This document shows positions 44,158 to 53,498 of a stretch of 64,000 nucleotides of DNA, in pieces. A program made the translations under genes and the position numbers. Source of the stretch: Trinickia mobilis (GTDB lineage: Bacteria > Pseudomonadota > Gammaproteobacteria > Burkholderiales > Burkholderiaceae); NCBI RefSeq assembly GCF_017315705.1, contig NZ_JAFLRF010000023.1, positions 23,492 through 87,491 on the forward strand. Reading direction: 5' to 3'. Under the pieces are notes generated by a model. That model did not search any database and was not told the DNA's origin. It saw only the letters and a program-made list of their open reading frames with translations. Each line of letters opens with the position of its first letter. Positions within the stretch are counted from its first letter, which is position 1.

Positions 44158-45363
44158 TCAGCTCTTGAGTGGAAACTGCGGCGCGACTTCGCGATAGGCC
44201 GGCGGCAGCACGACCTTGATGTCGCCACCGATCACCTGCGTGAGAAGCGGTTGCGCGCCCGTGTTCTGACCGTTGACGAAATGCGTCGGACCATAGGGCA
44301 TCATGTGATCCTTGAAGGCGCTCGATGCGAGCGCTGCATTGACCGCAGCGCGATCAGCGGATCCGGCGCGTTCCAGCGCGTCGGCGAGCAGCATCATCGC
44401 CGTGTAGGTCATGAACACTTCGTACGAGAAATACGCACCCTTTGCTTCGACCCGCTTGCGCAACGGCGCGACACGCGCATCCTTCGGATTGAACCAATGG
44501 TTGCAATCGATGATGCCGTCCGCGATATCCGGGAATTCCTTCAGAAACTTGTAGCTCGACGCCGCGCCGCCCAACACCGAATAGATTGCCTTCGGGCGAA
44601 CTTGCTGTTGCTTCATCGCCCGCAGCAGCAGCGCGTATTCGTTGTAGTAGTTGGCCGGAATCACGATGTCGGGATTGACCGCGCGCATGCGCAACACGAT
44701 GTTGTTGAAGTCGCGCGTCGGATTCGGATGCTTGATGACTTCCTTGATCTCGAAACCGTACTTCGGCAACTCGCTGCTGAGCAACGCAGCCGTGCCGGTG
44801 CCGAACAGCGAATCTTCGTGCACGATCATCACGGTTTTAGCCGCCTTGCCCGCATTCGTGTTCAGCGCGTTGAGGTTGTCGACCGCCTGCTGGCTGCACA
44901 CCCGGTAGCCGGGACCAAAGCGAAACGTATTGGTCAACCCGCGCTCGACGATCTGATCGGCAACGCCGACATCGACCACGTGCGGCAAGCCGTACTTTGC
45001 GGCGGTCTGCGTCGTGGCAAGACAGATCGCCGATGCATAGGCGCCGACGATCGCCGATACGCCCGCCTCGTTCATCCTCTCGACCTCGGCCGCACCCGCC
45101 TCGGGGCGCGATTGCGCATCGCCCAGCACGGCCTCGATCAGCGCGCCGCCCTGCGACTTGATACCGCCTGCGTTGTTGATGTCTTCGATAGCCAGCAACG
45201 CACCCAGGCGACATTGCTGCCCCGAATAGGCCAACGCTCCAGTGACGGGATGCAGTACGCCGACCTTGATGCTTTTGGCGCTTGCCGCGCGGGCGACCCA
45301 AGGTGCTGCAACCAGTGCTGCCGCGGCGGCGGACCGACGCAGGAATGTGCGACGCGAACTCAT
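44158..45363 (-). CDS. Liv-type ABC importer substrate-binding protein
   Basis: A 401-residue periplasmic binding protein of the Leu/Ile/Val-binding fold (type I). The N-terminus MSSRRTFLRRSAAAAALVAA carries a twin-arginine motif and is followed by a cleavage site near ARAASA, so export by Tat of a folded protein is likely. The mature start IKVGVLHPVTGALAYSGQQC and the long two-lobe body fit amide/urea-type binding proteins as well as branched-chain ones. It is the first transporter gene after the GntR regulator. Confidence 0.87.
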   Translation of the reverse strand: MSSRRTFLRRSAAAAALVAAPWVARAASAKSIKVGVLHPVTGALAYSGQQCRLGALLAIEDINNAGGIKSQGGALIEAVLGDAQSRPEAGAAEVERMNEAGVSAIVGAYASAICLATTQTAAKYGLPHVVDVGVADQIVERGLTNTFRFGPGYRVCSQQAVDNLNALNTNAGKAAKTVMIVHEDSLFGTGTAALLSSELPKYGFEIKEVIKHPNPTRDFNNIVLRMRAVNPDIVIPANYYNEYALLLRAMKQQQVRPKAIYSVLGGAASSYKFLKEFPDIADGIIDCNHWFNPKDARVAPLRKRVEAKGAYFSYEVFMTYTAMMLLADALERAGSADRAAVNAALASSAFKDHMMPYGPTHFVNGQNTGAQPLLTQVIGGDIKVVLPPAYREVAPQFPLKS

Positions 45364-45383
45364 GCGATCTCCGTAGGATTGCG

Positions 45384-46190
45384 TTAGTTGAATGTGGCGG
45401 ACAGTTCTTCGCTGACCCAGACCTTGGCGTCGATGTCGCCAATTCGCGAGAGCTGCAATTGATACTGATAGCGGTCAGGCCGGTACAGACCCTGCAGCAG
45501 TTGCACCGGACGTTCGTCGGTGTCGCGCACCAGACGGGTGACGGCGAGCAACGCCGAGCCGACCGCCACATCGAGATGGCGCGCAACCACTGCATCGGCA
45601 AGTCGCGCCGAAATGGTTTGCGTCGCTCCTCCGAGTTGCACGCCAGCCTCCTCCAGCAGCATCAGCATGGGCTTGCGCTTGAGGTCTCGGCGATTGATTT
45701 CGGCGACGGCCTCCGGCACGTGTGTCGTGATGAACGACACTGGCCCCGCTGACGTATTACGCACCCGAATGCTCTTGTAAACGGGATCGCCGACGGCCAG
45801 ATGCAGTGCCTCTGCAATTGCGTCCGAAGCGAGCACCACCGTGCTGTCTATCACTTCGACCGTGGTACGCAATCCCATATTGACAATGTTCTCGAGCAGA
45901 CCGGTGAGGTGCGCTTTCTCGCGCGAACCCGGCGCGGCTTTCGATTTGCTCAACTTCTTTCCGATATCGATACGAAGCGGCCACGTGCCCACGCCGGGCC
46001 GGCGCGTTACCAGCCCATCCGCAACCAGCATTTCCATTGCCTTGCGGATCGTAATGCGCGCGACGGCAAACTGCTCAGCGAGCAGATGTTCGCCCGGCAC
46101 GCCTTCTTCGTCGAAGCGTCCTTCCTGCAGTTGTTCGCGCAGCACCAGGTAGATCTGGTGATACTTCGGCAGAGGTAGCGTTGTTCCCAT
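45384..46190 (-). CDS. GntR-family regulator (HutC/UTRA type)
   Basis: A 268-residue regulator. The N-terminal winged HTH (about 12-75) contains LPKYHQIYLVLREQLQEG, LLAEQFAVARITIRKAMEML and RRPGVGTW; the rest is a UTRA ligand domain. ATG at 46190 was chosen over GTG/ATG codons 12 residues earlier because the HTH begins right after it. It is the first gene of the minus-strand locus and is followed by the binding-protein gene after 20 bases. It probably represses the locus, and perhaps the divergent porin, until the substrate is present. Confidence 0.85.
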   Translation of the reverse strand: MGTTLPLPKYHQIYLVLREQLQEGRFDEEGVPGEHLLAEQFAVARITIRKAMEMLVADGLVTRRPGVGTWPLRIDIGKKLSKSKAAPGSREKAHLTGLLENIVNMGLRTTVEVIDSTVVLASDAIAEALHLAVGDPVYKSIRVRNTSAGPVSFITTHVPEAVAEINRRDLKRKPMLMLLEEAGVQLGGATQTISARLADAVVARHLDVAVGSALLAVTRLVRDTDERPVQLLQGLYRPDRYQYQLQLSRIGDIDAKVWVSEELSATFN

Positions 46191-46197
46191 GAGATTC

Positions 46198-46237
46198 ACT
46201 CTAGTTGTGTCGTAATGTCGGGTCAATAGAACAAATT
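46198..46237 (-). promoter_or_regulatory. Promoter/operator before the GntR gene
   Basis: Read on the minus strand: AATTTGTTCTATTGACC, whose TTGACC (46226-46221) is 17 bases before TAGAGT (46203-46198). The motif TGTTCTATTGAC is shared with the porin promoter at 46421. The -10 is only seven bases from the chosen ATG, so either the transcript is nearly leaderless or the true start lies elsewhere. Confidence 0.45.
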
Positions 46238-46420
46238 GGAAAATAAAGATTGTCCTACATCGTAAACGCTAATGAGAACAATGGCCGGCAGTCGTGAATG
46301 CGCAAGCCCGGACGAACGGTAGAACAAGCGGCATGCAGCTTGTTCCACGGGGAAAACACTCAGCAGCTTGCGCTTTGCAGAAGGCTCAACGCTTCGCGCC
46401 TCTGCAGGACATTTCACGAT

Positions 46421-46461
46421 TCAAATGTTCTATTGACAAGACAAAATAGGTTGCTTAATTT
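46421..46461 (+). promoter_or_regulatory. Promoter/operator before the porin
   Basis: TCAAATGTTCTATTGACA includes TTGACA (46433-46438), then 17 bases, then TAATTT (46456-46461), a near-consensus sigma-70 promoter. The block TGTTCTATTGAC matches the one in front of the divergent GntR gene in the same position relative to -35, so a common regulator is plausible. Confidence 0.6.
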
Positions 46462-46723
46462 TCGTCACAACCGGAATGAGCCGTGGTGACGAATGCCAAT
46501 CGACTGGTAGTGAAGCGAAAGAAAGCGAAGCGGATCGATTGCGCGCTTAAGTGCGCTATGGCGATTGGCCAGCTTCAGATAGCTACGCCCATATCTTTTT
46601 CATTTCCTTTCTTTAGGAAGCCTATTTTGTAGTTCGCCTCTCGGCCGGCGAATCATGACCGTGAAACCCGTCCTTGGCCTCGCACCAAAGGACTCGACGT
46701 AAACGATAAAGTCTGGAAACAGG
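46462..46723 (+). other. Porin mRNA leader
   Basis: About 255 bases lie between the strong promoter and the porin ATG. No gene is supported. The stretch holds pyrimidine runs near 46586-46612; no defined riboswitch was recognised. Confidence 0.4.
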
Positions 46724-47914
46724 ATGAAAAAAACACTTTTTATTGCCGGAGTAATTGGAGCGCTCGGCACGTATGCGGCGGTCGCACAGGCGCAGAGCAA
46801 CGTCACGCTTTATGGGATCGTCGACGAAGGCTTGACCTTCAATAACAATTCGCATGGCGCGCGCCAGTACAGCCTCGTGAGCGGCGAGATTCAGGCAAGC
46901 CGCTGGGGCTTGCGAGGTGGCGAGGACCTGGGTGGCGGCATGAAAGCGCTTTTCGTCCTCGAAGGCGGCATGGATCTGAGCAGCGGCAAACTTGGCCAGG
47001 GCGGGCTCGAATTCGGGCGCCAGCTGTACGTCGGGCTAGGCACACGGTATGGCACGGTGACGCTTGGGCGTCAGTATGATTCCGTGGTCGACTACGTCGG
47101 CCTGTTCGAAGTGGGCGATCAATGGGGCGGCTTTTATACCGCGCATCCGGGCGACCTCGACAATATCAACAACTCGAACCGGGTCAACAATGCCATCAAG
47201 TACACGAGCAACAACTACGGCGGTTTCACGGTCGGTGGCGTGTACAGCCCCGGCGGCGTGGCAGGTCACCTCAGCCAGAACCGGATCTGGTCGCTGGGTG
47301 GCTCTTACTACCGCGGCCCGCTCGGACTCGGCGTCGGCTATCTGAACATTCGCAATCCGAATACTTCGTTTTACGGCACCAGCGCACTTGCGAACACAAC
47401 CGGTTCGGCTCCGCTTGCAACGTTGAACAATATTGCCTCGCCAGTGTTCTCGGGTTTTGCCGATGCGCGCACACAGGAAGTCTATGCGGCCGGCGGCGCG
47501 TACACGTACGGCGCGGCCACATTCGGCGGTACGTACTCGAATACGCGTTTCGACAACCTCAGTGGCGGAGGCTCGGGGCCGAATCCATTCGGCAATCGGG
47601 GTACGGCGATATTCAACAACGTCGAGGCCAACTTCAAGTATCAACTGACTCCGTCGTTCCTCATCGGCGCTGCCTACGATTACACCAAAGGCAGCTCGGT
47701 AAGCGGCAGGGATGGCGCGACCTATCATCAGGCTCAGATCGGCGCGGATTATTTCCTTTCAAAACGCACTGATGTCTACGCCGTCGGGATCTATCAAAAG
47801 GCGTCCGGTACGGATTCGACCGGTAGTGAGGCGGTTGCCGCGATCAATGGTGTGACTCCGTCGAGCGACAATCACCAGGTCGTGCTGCGTGTAGGGATGC
47901 GGCACAAGTTTTGA
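46724..47914 (+). CDS. Outer-membrane porin (PF13609 type)
   Basis: A 396-residue porin. The signal peptide is MKKTLFIAGVIGALGTYAAV with cleavage after AQA (about residue 23), and the mature start is QSNVTLYGIVDEG. SRWGLRGGEDLGGG is the family marker; the chain ends in MRHKF with a terminal Phe. GGAAACAGG precedes the ATG. Divergent from the GntR-led locus, it may let that locus's substrate cross the outer membrane. Confidence 0.9.
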   Translation: MKKTLFIAGVIGALGTYAAVAQAQSNVTLYGIVDEGLTFNNNSHGARQYSLVSGEIQASRWGLRGGEDLGGGMKALFVLEGGMDLSSGKLGQGGLEFGRQLYVGLGTRYGTVTLGRQYDSVVDYVGLFEVGDQWGGFYTAHPGDLDNINNSNRVNNAIKYTSNNYGGFTVGGVYSPGGVAGHLSQNRIWSLGGSYYRGPLGLGVGYLNIRNPNTSFYGTSALANTTGSAPLATLNNIASPVFSGFADARTQEVYAAGGAYTYGAATFGGTYSNTRFDNLSGGGSGPNPFGNRGTAIFNNVEANFKYQLTPSFLIGAAYDYTKGSSVSGRDGATYHQAQIGADYFLSKRTDVYAVGIYQKASGTDSTGSEAVAAINGVTPSSDNHQVVLRVGMRHKF

Positions 47915-48100
47915 CGTGAGGCGCCGGGACTGGCCGGAAGACGGCGACGCCGACGGGGCTGTTGGGGTGGCTTTGTTCGGCTGGGGCATGCGGCAGATCA
48001 CCGCTACATGGAGAATTGCTAGCCGACCCGCAGGCTGGACATTGCGGTGCTCAGTTCCGGCCAGCCGGTCACCAAATAGACGGCAAGCTGATCGTCAGTG

Positions 48101-48286
48101 TCATTCTTTCCTCGTCTTCGGTTGTTCGGGTTGTGGGTCACGTCCGCGTTGCGTCGGTGCCCTCGTACACGCATCCGGTGACGTCAAATAGCTCACGTCG
48201 TCGCAGCAGCACGCATAGACGGGAAATCCGTACGCATTCGTGCCGATGATTTTCGTTGGCCCGTGCAGCGGGCACACCGCGTTCAT
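48101..48286 (-). CDS. Small Cys-rich hypothetical protein
   Basis: A 61-residue protein beginning MNAVCPLHGPTKIIGTNAYG, then FPVYACCCDDVSYL and a polar tail. The ATG at 48286 has AGGAGA upstream, good evidence for translation. CPLHG and CCCDD might bind a metal. It is isolated between the porin and decayed DNA. The family is not recognised. Confidence 0.45.
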   Translation of the reverse strand: MNAVCPLHGPTKIIGTNAYGFPVYACCCDDVSYLTSPDACTRAPTQRGRDPQPEQPKTRKE

Positions 48287-48449
48287 GTCGTCTCCTTAAA
48301 TTCATGATCGACCGGCTCGACCTCGTAGACGCGACTTGTCAGTTCGGGGCGACCAAACACCGGTTCGACTCGTCGATCACGTCAGGCGAGGTAGCCCCCG
48401 CTGGTCCGGCGCTCGAGGAGGGTGCCTGGAAACGGTCCACAGCTATATT

Positions 48450-48827
48450 CTAGGACCCTCTCCACGTCGTGAAGGCACGATGAATGCATGGCGCAAATGG
48501 CGTCCGTTCATCCATCCCAAGGGCACGTCGTGACCGATTCGAACAAACTGTTAACAACCGCAGAGGCAACGGCGATGAGTGGCCTTTCGAGGTCGAAGTA
48601 CGTACACCATGCGCTTCGCTGGCGAATTCCGCTGCATGCGTAGGCGGAATCCAGCGATCCTTGGCTCCCCACAGAACGAGCGACGGCACGTCGAGCGTCT
48701 TCATCACGTCGGTGTCGAGGTCGGAGAAACGGAGTGTCGGCACCATCTTGCCGATCGCCGCACGCGTGCCTTCGCCATGGAAAAACTCGTGATGCGGGGT
48801 CAGCGTTCGAAGAAACCAACGATCGAA
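48450..48827 (-). pseudogene. Alpha/beta-hydrolase C-terminal remnant
   Basis: The minus strand reads FDRWFLRTLTPHHEFFHGEG, then TLDVPSLVLWGAKDRWIPP and THAAEFASEAHG, the segment of alpha/beta-hydrolases around the catalytic Asp. The expected His region (GH.P..E.P) is missing; the frame continues into unrelated sequence. Upstream of 48827 the frame is lost and no nucleophile elbow G-x-S-x-G is found. It is a dead gene fragment. Confidence 0.55.
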
Positions 48828-49052
48828 CGATACTTTTTGAGTTGCGTCGCCGTCGCTGCCATCGCGAGCGGGGCGGGCATCGTGTTCTTAATGATTTCTT
48901 CATTTGGCGTCCATGGCGCCGCGGGCCTTTGCGCTGCACCATCTGCTTACCTGATCCGGGCCGGGCGGAGCGGCGCAAGCCACCGGGTTCGACGTCACCC
49001 TTTCGCCAGCGATTTGCTGGCGCTCTCCATCTTTTTCGCGGAGGTATTCGTC

Positions 49053-49328
49053 ATGAACACGCTCAGACTTGCCGCGGTCGTCACGATCGCGCTCATCGGG
49101 ACCAGCGCGTGGGCACAGGAACTGACGCAGGCGCAGGCGCAGCTGCAGGCGCAAGTGCAGCCGCAGGCGACCGAATCCGCCTCCCAGGACGTGGGCGGCG
49201 TGGCGCCAGGCGTCGGCGCGGGCGCGCCGCAGGGCTTGACGCGCCAACAGGTCAATCAGGATATGATCAGCTCCGAACGTTCAGGCCAGCTGCAGCAGAT
49301 CCAGAACAGCGTCTTCCGCGGCCAGTGA
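49053..49328 (+). CDS. Small exported Gln/Ala-rich protein
   Basis: A 91-residue protein with a clear signal peptide (MNTLRLAAVVTIALIGTSAW, cleavage after AWA). The mature part begins QELTQAQAQLQAQVQPQATE, a Gln/Ala repeat-like stretch, and ends with LTRQQVNQDMISSERSGQLQ. GGAGG stands eight bases before the ATG at 49053. The C-terminal half loosely resembles DUF4148-type Burkholderiales proteins. Probably periplasmic; function unknown. Confidence 0.6.
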   Translation: MNTLRLAAVVTIALIGTSAWAQELTQAQAQLQAQVQPQATESASQDVGGVAPGVGAGAPQGLTRQQVNQDMISSERSGQLQQIQNSVFRGQ

Positions 49329-49826
49329 CGGCATGACGTCCACGCCCGGCAGCGGTCGGCGCGCCGGACGGGCGGCGAGCGTCGGCCGCATGCGCGTGCG
49401 TGGCGAGCGCGGCGGCCCTTCCTCCCAAGGTGGGTTCAGGCTGACAACGGGCTTGCGCAGGCCGACAGGAGGGCCGGGCGGTGATGCGCCATGGCCGTCA
49501 AACCTTGAAAGCGGCGGTAGGCACTGCGTGAGCCTGAATGCCGGTAACGGGTCGGATTCGGCCGGCCGCGTCGGGCAGTGGTCGGCTATCAAGAGACTTT
49601 CGGCGTGCTGTTTTGAATGGCCGAAAAAACTTCGCAATGACAATTGAACTCATGCGGGCTTCCGCCCGTCCGCTCCGGAGGAGCGCCGCATCAAACCCTT
49701 CACCGGCCAGCCGTTCTTTCCGTCTCCAGCCCGAAGCAGGCCCAGGGCGAGCACCCACGAACATCGTGCACACACAGGGATAATGCCGCCTATCCTTGTG
49801 GATAGGCGAACCGCAGGGTCCCGTTC
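49329..49826. other. Gene-free stretch
   Basis: Open frames exist on both strands (for instance 49333-49647 plus and 49281-49643 minus) but have Pro/Arg-rich shadow composition, no ribosome-binding site and no recognised motif. I see nothing that can be supported as a gene here. Confidence 0.45.
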
Positions 49827-50690
49827 ATGATCAATTTGCACGAGCTCCGGTATGTTCGGCTCGGTACCCGCGACATTGACGCCGCGACGAAGTATGCCGC
49901 CGATATCCTCGGATTGCAGCTGGTGCGCCGCGAGGGCGGCTGGGCCTACCTGCGCTCCGATGAGCGCGATCACACGCTGGTCTATTTCGAGGGTGATCCG
50001 AACGACCATACCATCGCATTCGATGTCGTCACGAACGAGGCGCTCGAGCATGCGGGTGCGGTGTTGGAGCAGAACAGTTTCCGCATACACGCCGGCAGTC
50101 ACGACGAGTGCGACCGACGTCGCGTACGCGACTTCATCAGTTTCAGGGACCCGTCAGGCAACCAGATCGAATTGGTGTCCGGCGCCCTGCATAGCGGCCG
50201 CCGTTATTTTCCGTCACGCGACGCCGGAATCACCGGCTTCAGCCATGTGGGGTTGCGCACCAGCGATCCTCGACGCGACGAGATCTTCTGGACAAAACTG
50301 TGCAATGCGCGCGTTAGCGACTGGATCGGGCCTGCACCGCTGCTGAGGATCGACGAGGTGCATCACAGGGTCGCCCTCTTCCCGTCTTCGTTCGCCGGCA
50401 TTCAACATATCAATCACCAGGTTGAAAGTATCGACGACCTCATGCGTGCCTGGTACATCCTGCGTGAAAAAGGGATACCGATCCGGTTTGGTCCGGGACG
50501 GCATCCGACGTCGGGCGCCATCTTTCTTTACTTCGAGGGGCCTGACGGAATGACTTATGAATATTCGACGGGCGTTCGCCTGATCAGGCCGGACGAGGAG
50601 GCGACCTGGTGTCCTCGCCGGTTTCCGTTCGATTCCACCGGCTTTTGCATGTGGGGCGCCAAACCCGACATTCCAGAGTTTCAAACCTGA
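49827..50690 (+). CDS. Extradiol dioxygenase-like VOC protein
   Basis: A 287-residue protein with two vicinal-oxygen-chelate modules: about 1-120 (LHELRYVRLGTRDIDAATKY) and about 135-260 (ITGFSHVGLRTSDPRRDEIF). Fe2+ ligands of type I extradiol dioxygenases can be placed in FSHVGL, INHQVES and MTYEYSTG. Members cleave catechol-type rings. The MFS gene 144 bases downstream belongs to the aromatic-acid group, which supports an aromatic substrate. Confidence 0.8.
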   Translation: MINLHELRYVRLGTRDIDAATKYAADILGLQLVRREGGWAYLRSDERDHTLVYFEGDPNDHTIAFDVVTNEALEHAGAVLEQNSFRIHAGSHDECDRRRVRDFISFRDPSGNQIELVSGALHSGRRYFPSRDAGITGFSHVGLRTSDPRRDEIFWTKLCNARVSDWIGPAPLLRIDEVHHRVALFPSSFAGIQHINHQVESIDDLMRAWYILREKGIPIRFGPGRHPTSGAIFLYFEGPDGMTYEYSTGVRLIRPDEEATWCPRRFPFDSTGFCMWGAKPDIPEFQT

Positions 50691-50834
50691 CGCGCGACCT
50701 GATTCGATTCATTATCGATCGCGCGAGAACATCAAGGCCGCCGGAGACGGCGTGCTGAGAACGCGCGGGCGCAGGCTTCCTGCAGGCACCCAACTCCAAG
50801 ACAGCCTGGATTCCGCGACTGCAGGGAGAACGCC

Positions 50835-52196
50835 ATGGCGACAATCAGAACGGTCGATGTTCAGGACTTCATCAATTCGCACAAGCTGTCGACGTATCAG
50901 CTTCTGATCGTCGCGTTGTGTTTCCTGACAGTCGCGTTCGACGGTTTCGATACGGCGACCGCCGGATTTATCGCGCCTGCCATCCGGAAGCAATGGGCAT
51001 TGAGCGCACTTCAATTGGCGCCTGTGTTCGGCGGTGGCCTGTTTGGTCTGATGATAGGCGCGCTCCTGTTCGGTCCGCTCGCCGACAGGTTCGGGCGCAA
51101 GCCCATACTCTGCCTTTCAGTGGCGTTTTTCGGCGCCATGTGCCTGTGGTCCGCGTACGCGACTTCTCTGCGCGAACTCATACTATTGCGATTCCTGACC
51201 GGCCTGGGTCTCGGCGGAGCCATGCCGACGGCCATCACGATAACGTCCGAATTCGGTCCGGAGAAACAGCGCTCGCTATTGGTGACGAGCATGTTCTGCG
51301 GCTTCACGTTAGGCGGAGCATTGGGTGGCGTGGTCGCCTCGCAGATCCTGCCCCTGCATGGCTGGCAGGGCGTGCTGTTATTCGGCGGAGCAATGCCGCT
51401 GGTGCTGGTGCCGGTTCTGGTGTGGCTGCTGCCCGAGTCTGTCCGGTACCTGGCGCTGTCCGGCCGGATGCAGGCGCAGGTGGCTCGCACGCTCCGGCGC
51501 ATCGCGCCGCAGGAGCCACTCGATCATGCGACGTTCACTGTCCCCGAGAACAAGGTCAAGGGCGCTCCGGTCCGCAACCTTTTCAGCAAAGGCATGATCA
51601 TCGGCACCGTCTGCCTCTGGCTCACCTTCTTCATGAGTCTGCTGGTGTATTACCTGCTCACCAGCTGGCTGCCGACGGTCATCAACAACACAGGCGTCCC
51701 GCTAGGTATGACTGCGCTGATCACCGCGGCGCTGCCGTTGGGCAGCACGGTCGGCGCCGTGCTGATCGGCCGCCTGATGGACAGGCACAATCCTTGTCGG
51801 GTGCTCGCAAGTTCCTACCTTATTGCCACCGTGTTCATCCTGCTCATCGGCGTCGCTTCGTCGTTGCCGATGCTGGTGTTCGCAGTCTTTGGGGCGGGTC
51901 TTGGGACGGGCGGCTCGCAGACTGGCGTCAATGCGTTGGCGGCGGCCTACTATCCGACCTCCAGCCGCGTCTCCGGCGTGAGTTGGGCGCTAGGCATTGG
52001 CCGGGTGGGTTCGATCGTGGGCTCGGTGGTTGGCGGAGTGCTGCTAGCCATGCATCTGGGCCTGCCCGCCATGTTCGTGCTGGTAGCGATTCCCACTATC
52101 GTTGCTGCACTCAGCATGTTTGGCATGGGACGCTATGAGGCTGCGCTCAAGGCGTCTGAAGTTGCTCGAGCGCTCCCTGGTTCCGTCAGGCTTTAG
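50835..52196 (+). CDS. MFS transporter, aromatic acid:H+ symporter (AAHS) type
   Basis: A 453-residue inner-membrane carrier with about twelve membrane segments. VAFDGFDTATAGFIAPAIRK in helix 1 carries the DGFD motif of the AAHS group, followed by LADRFGRKP in loop 2-3. AAHS carriers import benzoate-like acids. Together with the upstream dioxygenase-like gene it suggests uptake and ring cleavage of an aromatic acid; other pathway genes are absent here. Confidence 0.87.
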   Translation: MATIRTVDVQDFINSHKLSTYQLLIVALCFLTVAFDGFDTATAGFIAPAIRKQWALSALQLAPVFGGGLFGLMIGALLFGPLADRFGRKPILCLSVAFFGAMCLWSAYATSLRELILLRFLTGLGLGGAMPTAITITSEFGPEKQRSLLVTSMFCGFTLGGALGGVVASQILPLHGWQGVLLFGGAMPLVLVPVLVWLLPESVRYLALSGRMQAQVARTLRRIAPQEPLDHATFTVPENKVKGAPVRNLFSKGMIIGTVCLWLTFFMSLLVYYLLTSWLPTVINNTGVPLGMTALITAALPLGSTVGAVLIGRLMDRHNPCRVLASSYLIATVFILLIGVASSLPMLVFAVFGAGLGTGGSQTGVNALAAAYYPTSSRVSGVSWALGIGRVGSIVGSVVGGVLLAMHLGLPAMFVLVAIPTIVAALSMFGMGRYEAALKASEVARALPGSVRL

Positions 52197-52348
52197 GGGA
52201 CCGTCAGCGAGCAAACGATAGTTAAGGCAAAAGAATATCGGTAACTGTGCCGAGCACGACCGTGCGCTCGCCATCTTGACGCGCGCAGTTGCCGTGCGGC
52301 CCGGCAGAGGCGATCATCTGCGGCAACGCATTGGTCGGAGATCTGACG

Positions 52349-53161
52349 ATGTCAGCGATGGCAGAGATTCGAGGATTCGTTGTGGCGCTGGCGCTCATTG
52401 GCTCGGCGGCGCATGCGCAGTCCGCCGACTTCTGGGGAACGCGTCTTCCCGATCAGCCGACGCAGTTCATCTTCGGCTACGGCTCGCTCATCAACACGCC
52501 GTCGCGCAACGCCACGGCCGGCGAACCGGTTGCGGCGATTCCAGTGCGCGTTTCGGCGGCGTTCGGCTATGTGCGCAGCTGGAGCGACCGCGCGCGCTCG
52601 GGGTTCACGGCGCTCGGCCTGCGACGCCCTGTCGAGGGCGAGGCGCCGATGACGATCAATGGAGTGATCTATCCCGTTGTCGGGAACGACATGTCCGCGT
52701 TCGACGAGCGCGAAAAGGGATACGTGCGCGTCGAGGTGCCGCGCGCGCTCATCGAAGCCGTGTCATGGCAGCCGATGCCGGCGCATGGGACTGTCTGGGT
52801 CTACGTGCCGAAGGCCGAAGGCAAGGCGCCGGGCGAAGGGCTTCCGGTTCCGGACGCGAGGTATCCGCTCGTCGAGTCGTATATCGATGTCGTGATCGAG
52901 GGCGGGCTCGAATACGGGCCGGAATTCGCGCGCGAGATCATCGAGACGACCCGGGACTGGAGTCCCTACTGGCTTAACGACCGCACGGTCGCACGCCGGC
53001 CCTGGGTGTACGACAAGCAGTTCGCGACAATCGATGCACTGCTCGCGACATCAGCCCCCTGCTTCGCGCAGCGGGCGTTCTCCGAGGACTATGCCGCCGC
53101 GAGCGCCGCCATCGCCAAACGCAAAGGCGATGTGTGCCTCCGGGAGGCGCACGGTCGCTAG
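52349..53161 (+). CDS. Exported gamma-glutamylcyclotransferase-like protein
   Basis: A 270-residue protein with a signal peptide (about 1-22, FVVALALIGSAAHA) and a GGCT/AIG2-like fold. FIFGYGSLINTPSRN is the substrate-binding loop and FDEREKGYVRVEV contains the Glu expected as catalytic acid. Cytoplasmic relatives cyclise gamma-glutamyl amines; export is unusual. The ATG at 52349 has GGAG eight bases upstream. Its stop overlaps that of a minus-strand remnant. Confidence 0.72.
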   Translation: MSAMAEIRGFVVALALIGSAAHAQSADFWGTRLPDQPTQFIFGYGSLINTPSRNATAGEPVAAIPVRVSAAFGYVRSWSDRARSGFTALGLRRPVEGEAPMTINGVIYPVVGNDMSAFDEREKGYVRVEVPRALIEAVSWQPMPAHGTVWVYVPKAEGKAPGEGLPVPDARYPLVESYIDVVIEGGLEYGPEFAREIIETTRDWSPYWLNDRTVARRPWVYDKQFATIDALLATSAPCFAQRAFSEDYAAASAAIAKRKGDVCLREAHGR

Positions 53162-53313
53162 GCCGCGCGCTTTGCGCTCCGGTCGTCCATGTCGTGCTTG
53201 ATCTTGTGGCCGTCGGCGATCAGCGTCTCGACGCTCGGTTCGTTGCTCATCGCGCGCGCGATCGCGAGCTTAGTCGCCTCGTAGTTCGTGCGGTGTATGT
53301 CCTTCTTGGTCAA
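53158..53313 (-). pseudogene. Short coding remnant or very small protein
   Basis: Starting from TTG at 53313, 51 codons read KKDIHRTNYEATKLAIARAM, then SNEPSVETLIADGHKIKHDM and a basic end, with TAG overlapping the convergent gene's stop. The composition is protein-like, but there is no ATG or clear ribosome-binding site and upstream sequence is unrelated. It is more likely the tail of a lost gene. Confidence 0.4.
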
Positions 53314-53498
53314 GAATGAATATTACTGAATGGAATAACCGTGATTCCGTGCGCACTACTAGCACACGATGGGCGACGAGACTAAATTCCGCCTAAGCAA
53401 CTGCCAGTTGCGAAGCGCGCTCAGACAGATTTCGACATTTTCAGAATCCAATGTGAATGTTTGGGCCGGGTCAGAAACGACGGAATTTGAGGAACGAA

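Noticed and set aside
49281..49643. A 120-codon minus-strand gene rich in Pro and Arg
   Set aside because: No ribosome-binding site or motif, and it overlaps the end of the exported protein gene.
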